38,296 bases of DNA from an uncultured Eubacteriales bacterium (lineage in GTDB: Bacteria > Bacillota > Clostridia > Christensenellales > Aristaeellaceae): NCBI GenBank assembly GCA_900542395.1, contig UQNM01000012.1, positions 1 to 38,296 of the forward strand. Reading direction: 5' to 3'. The notes beneath the pieces are model-generated. The model saw nothing but the letters and a program-made list of their open reading frames with translations. It was not told the origin of the DNA and did no database searches. This document shows positions 15,273 through 21,795 of this stretch, in pieces. Each line of letters opens with the position of its first letter. Positions within the stretch are counted from its first letter, which is position 1. A program made the position numbers and the translations under genes.

Positions 15273-15869
15273 TTACCGATAGCGCATGCGGCTGGCATAT
15301 ACGTCTTCCTCGATGACCTCGACATTTTCCGGCGCAAGCAGGTAGGAAAGGTGCGCCACCTTCAGCATCCTGCCCTGAAGCGCAAACGCCGCGCCGCTGA
15401 GCAGATCGACCACGCGGCCGCAGTCCTTCGGATCAATGTTTTCCAGATTCAACAGAACGCTTTCGCCGCGAAGCAGATATTTGATGATTTCGCGGCATTC
15501 CTCAATCTGGCGAACGTTGACAATGCGCTCGCAGTGGGTGTACTGCGCTTCCTGCGCGGCGCGGGGATCCATCCGGGAATCGTGAATGACGTTGCTGTGG
15601 CGGCTTTGGCGGCGAACCTGCGGCTCGTCTTCCTCCTCGTCCTCGTCATATTCCTCTGCGGCGGGCTTGCGCCTGCCCGATGCGGCCTGCTTTTTGCCCT
15701 TGCCAAACGGATTATTCAGGGAAAACCGCGAAGGACGAGCGTCTTCTTCTTCCTCCTCGTCCTCTTCATCCTGAATTTCGCCGTCCTCAAGCTCGTCGTC
15801 GTTGCGGTCGTCATCGCTTTCGTCGGCAATAAAGCCGAGCTTTTCAGACAGCGTTTTGAAAAAACTCAT
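15273..15869 (-). CDS. sepF: Cell division protein SepF
   Basis: 198 residues. The N-terminal MSFFKTLSEKLGF is a membrane-binding amphipathic helix. It is followed by a very acidic, low-complexity linker (about 16-100, with long Glu/Asp runs). The C-terminal SepF domain (about 110-195) contains IVNVRQIEECREIIKYLLRGESVLLNLENID and DLLSGAAFALQGRML. SepF anchors and bundles FtsZ at the division septum. The ATG at 15869 overlaps the yggS stop by 4 bases (ATGA), and AAGGGGG lies upstream. Confidence 0.95.
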   Translation of the reverse strand: MSFFKTLSEKLGFIADESDDDRNDDELEDGEIQDEEDEEEEEDARPSRFSLNNPFGKGKKQAASGRRKPAAEEYDEDEEEDEPQVRRQSRHSNVIHDSRMDPRAAQEAQYTHCERIVNVRQIEECREIIKYLLRGESVLLNLENIDPKDCGRVVDLLSGAAFALQGRMLKVAHLSYLLAPENVEVIEEDVYASRMRYR

Positions 15870-16588
15870 GAATGTGTTTCCCCCTTGAGATTATTCTCTT
15901 GATAGGTTCGCGCGCCAAAGATGGCGGAGCCTATGCGGACATGCGTTGCGCCTTCCTGCGCGGCGATCTCGTAATCGCCGGACATGCCCATCGAAAGTTC
16001 TTCAATCCTCGTCCCGGCAACGGCTTCCGCCTGAAGCCGTTCAAACAGCTCGCGCATGCGCTTGAAATACGGCCGCAGCGCATCCTCGTCACGCAAATCC
16101 GGCATCACGGCCATCAGGCCGCGCACGTCGAGCCCCGGCAGTTTGGCGGCGTATTGCGTGAACGAAAGCAGATCCTCCACGGCAACGCCACCCTTCTGCG
16201 GTTCGTTTCCGATGTTGACCTGAATCAAAACCGGCATGCGAAGCCCGTGCTGCTGTGCGCGGCGGTCAATTTCCTGAGCCAGCGGCTCGCGGTCGAGCGA
16301 CTGGATCATGGCGACTTTACCTATTATATATTTAACCTTGTTGATTTGCAACCGTCCGATGAGATCAATTTGAAAAGCCGCGTCCAGATATGGCAGTTTT
16401 TCCAGCGTTTCTTGCACGCGGTTTTCGCCGAGGCGCGCAATTCCGGCTGCTTTGACCTCGTTGACGCGCGGCGCGGACACCGTTTTGCTCACGGCGATGA
16501 TTTCGGGCGCGCGCCCCCATCTCGCCAGTGCCGCGGCGTCAAGCCGGCGGCGGATATCCGCAACCCTTGCGCAAAGGTCCTGATCCAT
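15866..16588 (-). CDS. yggS: YggS/PLPBP-family pyridoxal-5'-phosphate homeostasis protein
   Basis: 240 residues. Single alanine-racemase-type TIM barrel that binds PLP through the Lys in IIAVSKTVS (near 35). Other family blocks are RLGENRVQE, DLIGRLQINKVKYI (the His before LIGxLQ in many members is Asp here), PVLIQVNIGNEPQKGG, LSMGMSGDYEIA and THVRIGSAIFGAR. It buffers PLP and has no established catalytic reaction. The ATG at 16588 has GGGGGA 5 bases upstream. It sits directly before sepF, as in many Bacillota. Confidence 0.95.
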   Translation of the reverse strand: MDQDLCARVADIRRRLDAAALARWGRAPEIIAVSKTVSAPRVNEVKAAGIARLGENRVQETLEKLPYLDAAFQIDLIGRLQINKVKYIIGKVAMIQSLDREPLAQEIDRRAQQHGLRMPVLIQVNIGNEPQKGGVAVEDLLSFTQYAAKLPGLDVRGLMAVMPDLRDEDALRPYFKRMRELFERLQAEAVAGTRIEELSMGMSGDYEIAAQEGATHVRIGSAIFGARTYQENNLKGETHS

Positions 16589-16603
16589 GGTAAATCCCCC
16601 TTG

Positions 16604-17842
16604 TTAAAAGAGCAGAATCGTTTTGCCGTCCGTCAGCGGCGAACCGTCCAGCGTCGGACGAACAAAAGCCGTATCCGCATCGGGATAGGAGATGACCGTC
16701 ACGCCGACAAACGTTTGTGCGCCGCCGTCGGCGACCACAACGCCGATCATGTTGTCCATGGTATACAGCGCGTTGATCGGAACGCTGTACCCCGTTACAA
16801 AATCGCCGACGGAAGCGCCGCATGTGCGGATGTTGAGCACAGGCTCGACGCTCTGCGACACGTGCATGCGCAGCAGAAGGTCGCTTCCGATTCGGGTGAA
16901 GGAAACCACCTGAGCCGGAATGACGTAATCGTCAAAGCCAGTGAGCTGCATCTGATAGGTTTCGCCGACAACGGGGTTCCAATCCCGATCCTGACAGAGG
17001 AACAGGGCGTACCATTCATCCTCGATGACCGTTCGGAAAATCGGGTCGCTGCCTCTGGAAACGGTGGATTGCTCCGGCATCGCGCCCCGAATGACGGCGC
17101 GCACGTCGCTGGGGTTCAGCGTGCCGTATGTGCTGGAATTGACGCTGTTTTCATAGCCGTCCGTATAGAAGCTGACGATGCAGTCTTCCGACGCGGTGTA
17201 GGTCGTCGTCCAGCTTTCAATCTTTTTGAGCTGGTCGTTTTCGACCTTGTAAAGCTCCGAGAGGGTCTGGTCGTCGGGATATTTTTGCTTGAGATAGTTC
17301 TTGCGGACGGTCAGCGAGCTACTGAGCTGTTTTTCCAAATTGCTCAGGCTGCCGACGCCGCGTCCCTGCACCAGCGTGCGCACCTGCTGCGCCAGATTGG
17401 CGATTTCCTGATTTTCGCTGTCCAGCGCCGCATCCACATACGAGCCGAATACCGTGCTGACATGGTAGGATTGGATTTCCTGCCGATACGTTTGCAGACG
17501 GTTGATTTCCGTCTGGTTGTAGCCGGAAGAATAGACCTTGCAGATCACGCCAGAGCGGCTGACATGGCTGCCTTCCGCCGCGACAAAATCAATGCTCGTC
17601 TTATTTTCGGTTTCATACAGCCTTTCGTTGCGGGCGATGACAACCGTGCCCGAATAAGAATTGCCCATCGTTCTGGCAACCGCGCGCGCCGTTGTCGCGT
17701 TTGAGCCGATTACGCCGCGAAGCTGCCAAACAGCGACCAGCACGACCATGACTACGATCAAAATCAGAATAACGGGCACGAGCGCAGAGCGTCTGCTGTT
17801 CTTCTTCTTTTTTTTCTTCTTGGTGCTCATGTTGAAATACAT
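16604..17842 (-). CDS. HlyD-like membrane-anchored protein in the division operon
   Basis: 412 residues. A Lys-rich cytoplasmic N-terminus (STKKKKKKKNSRRS) precedes one transmembrane helix (about 21-43). The extracytoplasmic part has a lipoyl/barrel-sandwich segment (GTVVIARNERLYETENK, VAAEGSHVSRSGVICKV), a coiled-coil arm (about 110-215) and a second barrel half. This is the layout of HlyD/RND adaptor proteins, but no transporter gene is next to it. Similar proteins recur beside yggS-sepF in Clostridia, suggesting an envelope role in division. The start ATG at 17842 has AGGGG 3 bases upstream; the alternative ATG at 17830 is less well placed. It is 10 bases downstream of the methyltransferase-like gene. 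Confidence 0.78.
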   Translation of the reverse strand: MYFNMSTKKKKKKKNSRRSALVPVILILIVVMVVLVAVWQLRGVIGSNATTARAVARTMGNSYSGTVVIARNERLYETENKTSIDFVAAEGSHVSRSGVICKVYSSGYNQTEINRLQTYRQEIQSYHVSTVFGSYVDAALDSENQEIANLAQQVRTLVQGRGVGSLSNLEKQLSSSLTVRKNYLKQKYPDDQTLSELYKVENDQLKKIESWTTTYTASEDCIVSFYTDGYENSVNSSTYGTLNPSDVRAVIRGAMPEQSTVSRGSDPIFRTVIEDEWYALFLCQDRDWNPVVGETYQMQLTGFDDYVIPAQVVSFTRIGSDLLLRMHVSQSVEPVLNIRTCGASVGDFVTGYSVPINALYTMDNMIGVVVADGGAQTFVGVTVISYPDADTAFVRPTLDGSPLTDGKTILLF

Positions 17843-17852
17843 TCGCCCCTTT

Positions 17853-18830
17853 TTACGCGTCTTCGTTGGCCGGGGTGGTTTCCATCACCCAGATGGCGCT
17901 CTTCTGGCCGCTCAGCGTGAGCGGATAACGGCCAAGCACGCGAACGCCCTGCGTTTTGCGCAGCGTGCTTTCCGCATGGTGGAGCGCGGCGATGACGACG
18001 ATGCGCCCTTCCGGCTCAAGCACGCGGCGCGTCTCAAACAGCGCGTTTCGCAGATCGCTTTCAAGCCGCTCGGTTTTCTCCGCCTTGACCGGCAGATACA
18101 TCAGAACGGCGCTCTGGCTGGCGTCAGCCAAATCCGTATATCCGCTGGAGCCTTCGTAAGCCCGCGTTCCGCTCACCTTGTTTTCGATCAAACGAGCCGT
18201 CGCGCGGTCGGGGCAGATGCAGGTCAGCGCGCGAACGCCGGAGGCCTTGACCGCCGCGGGCAGGGCGCTGCCGGTGCAGCCGAGAATGGCGGCGTTCTTC
18301 GCGCCGCAATGCGCAAAAAACGCGGCGACCGCGCAGACGTCCGAGCGGAGCTGCCCCTCCTGCTTAGGCTGGCGCTTGCCGAGCCGCCACAGGAAATACG
18401 CGGCCTCCGGGCGGCAAAGCACCCACAGCTCGACGTCCGGGCGCTCGCGATACGTGTGCATGCCAGTATGCTCGCAGATGGCTTTCTCCAGCATATCTAC
18501 ATAGCGCATGTTGGCGCTGACCAGATGATCGTCCTGCGCGGTCACGATGCGGAATTTCTTGCCCTGCGTCTCTTCGTAAGGGAAACGGTCGAGCCAGCCG
18601 CCCGTGGCGAGCAGACGGCGAACCGCGTCATTGACGTTGGCCATCGGCTTCATCTGAAAGAGCACCTGAAACGTCTGATGCATATACGGCAGGGCAGGCT
18701 CGCGCACACTGCGATAGAGCGCCGCGCCATTGAGCACGCGCTCGACCGCAACGCCGCCTTCCTTGTGCAGCATGGCTTCAATCGGCTTTTCAAGGCCTTC
18801 GACAAAAGTGGAAAAATACAGCTTCTTCAT
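17853..18830 (-). CDS. THUMP/TRM11-like RNA methyltransferase homologue, catalytic motifs degenerate
   Basis: 325 residues. The N-terminus (KLYFSTFVEGLEKPIEAML) and the segment ending RPDVELWVLCRPEAAYFLWRLGKR follow the layout of THUMP-containing RNA methyltransferases. The C-terminal half has the outline of a Rossmann methyltransferase: a motif I-like loop at AILGCTGSALPAAVKAS instead of the usual DPxCGSG, and an acidic CICPD. The expected (D/N)PPY/F motif is missing; AVLMYLPVKAE stands in its place. It may be catalytically dead or have changed chemistry. The ATG at 18830 has AGAGGA 6 bases upstream; the preceding TTG at 18833 is not needed. It lies between the Nudix and HlyD-like genes in one operon. 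Confidence 0.6.
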   Translation of the reverse strand: MKKLYFSTFVEGLEKPIEAMLHKEGGVAVERVLNGAALYRSVREPALPYMHQTFQVLFQMKPMANVNDAVRRLLATGGWLDRFPYEETQGKKFRIVTAQDDHLVSANMRYVDMLEKAICEHTGMHTYRERPDVELWVLCRPEAAYFLWRLGKRQPKQEGQLRSDVCAVAAFFAHCGAKNAAILGCTGSALPAAVKASGVRALTCICPDRATARLIENKVSGTRAYEGSSGYTDLADASQSAVLMYLPVKAEKTERLESDLRNALFETRRVLEPEGRIVVIAALHHAESTLRKTQGVRVLGRYPLTLSGQKSAIWVMETTPANEDA

Positions 18831-18866
18831 CAATATTCCTCTATCATTGGGTCGGTTTTACAGGCG

Positions 18867-19382
18867 TTATGCGCGCATGTTGTTTCTTTGAAATTCGAGC
18901 AGCAGCTTGTAATACGCATCCCCGTAATTATACATGCTGCCCTCTGCGACCATTTGCATCAGCCGCTGGGGCGAGCACCAGCGAACGGCGCTCACCTCTT
19001 CTTTTTGCAGAGAAAAATCGTTTTCCATCCGGTTGGTTTTCACCGCATAGACATAGCAATAGGAATTGGAACGGCGCAGGCGGGCGACAAACCGCATTTC
19101 CTCTTCCGAGGCGGCATAGCCCAGTTCCTCGCGCAGTTCGCGCCGCGCGGCCGCTAAGGGCTCTTCCCCGCTCACGGCGGAGCCGCCCGTTGCGGCCCAT
19201 ATTCCCGGCTTCCACTGCACGCTCATGGAGCGGCGCTGAATCAGCAGCTCGCCCCTGCCGTTCATCGGCCAGATGTGCACGCCGATGTGATAAAACCCCG
19301 TGGGGATGGCTTCGCCGCGAACCATGGTGCGGCCGGTCTTTTCGCCGCATCCGTCGTAGAGATCCCAGATTTCAGCGGCCAT
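18867..19382 (-). CDS. Nudix hydrolase, isopentenyl-diphosphate-isomerase-like branch
   Basis: 171 residues. A complete Nudix box is visible, from GGSAVSGEE through AARRELREELGYA (about 66-88), with the Glu residues that bind the metal. The lead-in EIWDLYDGCGEKTGRTMVRG and LIQRRSMSVQWKPGIWAATGG are typical of the YfcD/Idi-like branch. The nucleoside-diphosphate-type substrate is unknown. The start is the ATG at 19382, with GGAGG 6 bases upstream. It overlaps the aroK 3' end by 11 bases, so an upstream extension into aroK is rejected. Confidence 0.88.
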   Translation of the reverse strand: MAAEIWDLYDGCGEKTGRTMVRGEAIPTGFYHIGVHIWPMNGRGELLIQRRSMSVQWKPGIWAATGGSAVSGEEPLAAARRELREELGYAASEEEMRFVARLRRSNSYCYVYAVKTNRMENDFSLQKEEVSAVRWCSPQRLMQMVAEGSMYNYGDAYYKLLLEFQRNNMRA

Positions 19383-19893
19383 TGTCTGCCTCCATCCGCG
19401 CGGACAGACGCTGCGCCAGATCAAGCACCGTTTCCTGAACGTCGCCCTCCTCCGGCTCGAATATATAATCGGCCTCCGCTTCATACAGCGGAATCCGCTC
19501 GTCATACAGATTGCGCAGCGTCTGCCCCTTTTTCAGCGTCACGCCGCGCGTCGCCAGATTGGATAGACGGCGCTCGATTTCCTCATACGGCAGTCGGATG
19601 TAGACGACGAGCCCGTTTTTATGCAGGCGGCGCATGGCCTCCTTGCCATATACGACGCTGCCGCCCGTGGCGACGACGGTTTGATCGCACTCAAGGCCGC
19701 GCACGCAGTCCTCTTCCATCTTCAAAAACGCATCGTTGCCGACCTGATCGATGATTTCCTGGAGCTTTTTCCCCTGCTGTTGCTGCAAAACGATATCCGT
19801 ATCGACAAAATCCATTTGAAGGGCTTTTGCAAGCAGCACGCCGACAGTGCTTTTGCCGCAGCCCGGCATCCCAATCAAAACAATATTCGCCAT
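19372..19893 (-). CDS. aroK: Shikimate kinase
   Basis: 173 residues. Phosphorylates shikimate at the 3-hydroxyl with ATP. Walker A IGMPGCGKSTVG is at the N-terminus. FVDTDIVLQQQQGKKLQEII carries the substrate-binding Asp, followed by the Glu/Arg-type segment FLKMEEDCVRGL, the glycine-rich VVATGGSVV, and a LID region with Arg near 115-130. The ATG at 19893 has GAAGGA 6 bases upstream. First gene of a long operon running through the Nudix gene to divIVA; its partner gene aroE lies elsewhere in the window under a T-box. Confidence 0.95.
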   Translation of the reverse strand: MANIVLIGMPGCGKSTVGVLLAKALQMDFVDTDIVLQQQQGKKLQEIIDQVGNDAFLKMEEDCVRGLECDQTVVATGGSVVYGKEAMRRLHKNGLVVYIRLPYEEIERRLSNLATRGVTLKKGQTLRNLYDERIPLYEAEADYIFEPEEGDVQETVLDLAQRLSARMEADNGR

Positions 19894-19925
19894 CGTATCC
19901 TTCTCTCTACAAAAAATCCCTGTTT

Positions 19926-19954
19926 ATTTTATCCCGAAAACCATGTTTTTTCAA
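19926..19954 (-). promoter_or_regulatory. SigA-type promoter for the aroK-to-divIVA operon
   Basis: Minus strand TTGAAA (19949-19954), 17-base spacer, TAAAAT (19926-19931), about 30 bases upstream of the aroK start. No other promoter of this quality was seen before divIVA. Confidence 0.75.
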
Positions 19955-19992
19955 GGGAAAAAGCGTTTTTTATAAAAAAACAGACGGTTGCG

Positions 19993-20013
19993 GCCTTTGC
20001 GGAAGGCTTTTTT
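19993..20013 (+). terminator. Orphan terminator-like hairpin between divergent promoters
   Basis: Plus strand GCCTT, loop TGCGG, AAGGC, then six T (20008-20013). The stem is short, and no plus-strand gene lies upstream. It may protect the thiT leader from antisense-direction transcription or may be chance. The rest of the 19894-20284 stretch holds the two promoters and the riboswitch. Confidence 0.35.
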
Positions 20014-20055
20014 GTGGAAAACGTCGATGACCGGAGGCGGGCGCGCAAATTTTGC

Positions 20056-20084
20056 TTGACAGCCCCGCGTCATGCGGGTATAAT
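20056..20084 (+). promoter_or_regulatory. Consensus SigA promoter for thiT
   Basis: TTGACA (20056-20061) and TATAAT (20079-20084) are both perfect, with a 17-base spacer. Transcription should begin near 20091, just before the TPP riboswitch. Confidence 0.95.
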
Positions 20085-20103
20085 GATTTCGACAATTCGA
20101 AAG

Positions 20104-20188
20104 ACCGCTGGGGGCGCGCAATGCTGAGATGGCCGAACGGCCTGTCCCTTTGAACCTGTGTAGTTAATCCTACCGTAGGGAAGCGACG
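20104..20188 (+). promoter_or_regulatory. TPP (thi-box) riboswitch
   Basis: Contains the diagnostic thi-box pieces in order: CTGGGGGCGC, GCTGAGA (20123-20129), CCCTTTGAACCTG (20146-20158), GTTAAT, and CCGTAGGGAAG. TPP binding should favour the terminator directly behind it (20209-20242) and so switch off thiT when thiamine is plentiful. Confidence 0.97.
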
Positions 20189-20208
20189 AGCTTGATTCAA
20201 AAATCAAA

Positions 20209-20242
20209 GCCGCAATCCTGTGATAGGAATGCGGCTTTTTTT
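20209..20242 (+). terminator. Riboswitch-controlled terminator before thiT
   Basis: GCCGCAATCCT (20209-20219) and AGGAATGCGGC (20225-20235) pair with one mismatch, followed by seven T. It lies between the TPP aptamer and the thiT ribosome binding site. Confidence 0.93.
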
Positions 20243-20284
20243 GCGGCCGGAGAATTGCGAACAAGAGAAAGGGGTTTTCCTGTC

Positions 20285-20920
20285 ATGTTTTCTAAATTTG
20301 CTAAGGTGTCCGCCGCAACTTGGGGCGTCATCGTCGCGCTGCTGCTGGTCGGCATCCTCGTCTTTGCCGTCTCAAAGGACAAAAAGCGCTGGACGGCGCG
20401 CATGCTCGCCAACGGCGCGCTCTGCATCGCGCTGGCCACCGTGCTCTCCTTCGTCGCGCTGTATAAAATGCCGCAGGGCGGCACGATCACGCTGGCGAGC
20501 ATGCTGCCGATTTTCCTGTTCTCCTATGCCTACGGCGTAGGCCCGGGCATGCTGGTCGGCGCGGCGTATGGCTTCGTGCAGTTCCTGCAGGGCGGCCTGT
20601 ACTTTGTCCATCCCATCGAGCTGCTGCTCGACTATCCGCTGGCGTTTGCCATGCTGGGTCTGGCCGGTTTGGCCAACAAGTTCTCCGATAAGTGGGGCAT
20701 GATTCCGGGCATCATTCTCGGCACCTTTGGCCGGTTTGTCTGCGCGTTCCTGTCCGGCATGATCTTCTTCGGCATGTATGCGCCGGAGGGTCAGAATCTT
20801 GTGGTGTATTCCATCGTGTACAACGGATTGTACCTTGTGCCGGAAGCCATCATCTGCATTGCCCTTGCGCTCATCCCGCAGATTCGTCAGTTGGCGAAGC
20901 GCCTCGCGCTCCAGGATTGA
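20285..20920 (+). CDS. thiT: Thiamine-specific ECF transporter S component ThiT
   Basis: 211 residues, integral membrane substrate-binding subunit that works with a shared EcfA-EcfA'-EcfT module encoded elsewhere. It has about six to seven hydrophobic segments, including an extra N-terminal one (WGVIVALLLVGILVFAV). The ThiT hallmark is GGTITLASMLPIFLFSYAYG, then VGAAYGFVQFLQGG, HPIELLLDYPLAF, and GRFVCAFLSG, which line the thiamine pocket. The ATG at 20285 has AAAGGGG 10 bases upstream; the longer frame would run through the riboswitch terminator and is rejected. Placement behind a TPP riboswitch confirms the substrate. Confidence 0.95.
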   Translation: MFSKFAKVSAATWGVIVALLLVGILVFAVSKDKKRWTARMLANGALCIALATVLSFVALYKMPQGGTITLASMLPIFLFSYAYGVGPGMLVGAAYGFVQFLQGGLYFVHPIELLLDYPLAFAMLGLAGLANKFSDKWGMIPGIILGTFGRFVCAFLSGMIFFGMYAPEGQNLVVYSIVYNGLYLVPEAIICIALALIPQIRQLAKRLALQD

Positions 20921-20943
20921 TCGGTTGTAAACCTTCCTATGTT

Positions 20944-21002
20944 CCCCCTCGCTCGTGCGGCGAGGGGGATTTTTGTTGGTGGCGAGGGGGATTTTTGTTG
21001 GT
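20944..21002 (+). terminator. thiT terminator with duplicated 3' arm
   Basis: CCCCCTCGC (20944-20952) pairs with GCGAGGGGG (20960-20968), then ATTTTTG. The 22 bases at 20959-20980 are repeated exactly at 20981-21002, giving a second identical 3' arm with its own T run. Confidence 0.9.
20959..21002 (+). repeat. Perfect 22-bp tandem duplication
   Basis: Two identical adjacent copies, 20959-20980 and 20981-21002, each beginning GGCGAGGGGG and ending TTGTTGGT. The unit is half of the thiT terminator. Confidence 0.97.
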
Positions 21003-21025
21003 CAGTTGTGCTTGCACCGCCCCTG

Positions 21026-21034
21026 TGTTATAAT
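21026..21034 (+). promoter_or_regulatory. Extended -10 promoter for the 188-residue membrane protein
   Basis: TGTTATAAT at 21026-21034 is a TGn-extended -10 box. A poor -35 (TTGTGC at 21006-21011) lies 17 bases upstream of TATAAT. Follows the thiT terminator, so the next gene has its own transcript. Confidence 0.6.
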
Positions 21035-21067
21035 GGAAAACAGTTTTGAAGGAAAAAGAGGGATTGA

Positions 21068-21634
21068 ATGATGGCGGGTCAGAATCGTTCCGGCAGCCGA
21101 AAACAGAGTGGCAAGGTTGCTTTTTGCGGCATGATGGTCGCGCTTTCCGTCGCCCTGATGCTCACGGGCGGCTTGGTTCCGATTGCGACGTACTGCGCGC
21201 CGATGCTCGGCGGCATACTGCTCCTGCCGATCATGCTGGAATATGGCCGAAAAACCGCGTGGACGGCGTATATCGCAACCTCGTTGATCGTGCTCACGCT
21301 CGGCGTGGACAAGGAAGCGGCGTTTTTCTATCTCTTTCTCGGATATTACCCAATTATCAAGTGGAATATCGAGAAGATCGGGAAAAAGCCTCTGCGGCTC
21401 GCGCTCAAGCTCGTCGTTTTCAACGCCGCGATTTTCCTGATGTATGCGATTCTGGGCTTTGTACTCCACATGGATGCTGTCGTTGCGGAATTTACCGAGA
21501 TGGGCGCGTGGCTTCTTTTCCTGTTCGCGGTGCTGATGAACTTCTCACTGCTGCTCTACGATCGTCTGCTTGTCCCGTTGACGGCGATTTATATAAATAA
21601 GCTCCGCCCCCGTCTTCGCTTTCTGATTCGCTGA
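21068..21634 (+). CDS. Integral membrane protein of unknown function, 188 residues
   Basis: Not recognised with confidence. A basic N-terminus (MMAGQNRSGSRKQSGK) precedes about five hydrophobic segments, near 17-37, 42-58, 66-80, 115-133 and 145-165, and the C-terminus is basic (LRPRLRFLIR). Conserved-looking features are PIATYCAPMLGGILLLP and FFYLFLGYYPIIKWNIEKIG. The size, helix count and place after thiT would suit an ECF S-component-like protein, but that is an inference. GAGGG lies 5 bases before the ATG at 21068. A promoter and a bidirectional terminator make it monocistronic. Confidence 0.75.
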   Translation: MMAGQNRSGSRKQSGKVAFCGMMVALSVALMLTGGLVPIATYCAPMLGGILLLPIMLEYGRKTAWTAYIATSLIVLTLGVDKEAAFFYLFLGYYPIIKWNIEKIGKKPLRLALKLVVFNAAIFLMYAILGFVLHMDAVVAEFTEMGAWLLFLFAVLMNFSLLLYDRLLVPLTAIYINKLRPRLRFLIR

Positions 21635-21639
21635 ATCAT

Positions 21640-21687
21640 AAAAACGCGCATGCACTGCCTTGCTTGAAGGGCTGCATGCGCGTTTTT
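21640..21687. terminator. Bidirectional terminator, perfect 15-bp stem
   Basis: AAAAACGCGCATGCA (21640-21654) and TGCATGCGCGTTTTT (21673-21687) are exact complements around an 18-base loop. It serves the 188-residue gene on the plus strand and the convergent deacetylase/glycosidase gene on the minus strand. The remaining bases to 21795 contain only short GC hairpins. Confidence 0.93.
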
Positions 21688-21795
21688 GTTCATGTAAATG
21701 TATGGGAGAGGAGACCGTGGAAAACCGCCCGCGTGAGCGGGACTTTGATGTTTTGCAGCCTTCGTCAGAGGCGAAGACGGGCTCAGCTCGCTTGG

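Noticed and set aside
15872..17704. Plus-strand open frame of 610 codons opposite yggS and the HlyD-like gene
   Set aside because: Antisense shadow rich in Arg and His; the minus-strand genes have clear family motifs and linked starts.
21003..21034. TTGCAC as -35 for the membrane protein promoter
   Set aside because: It is only 11 bases from TATAAT, too close; the extended -10 explains the site better.
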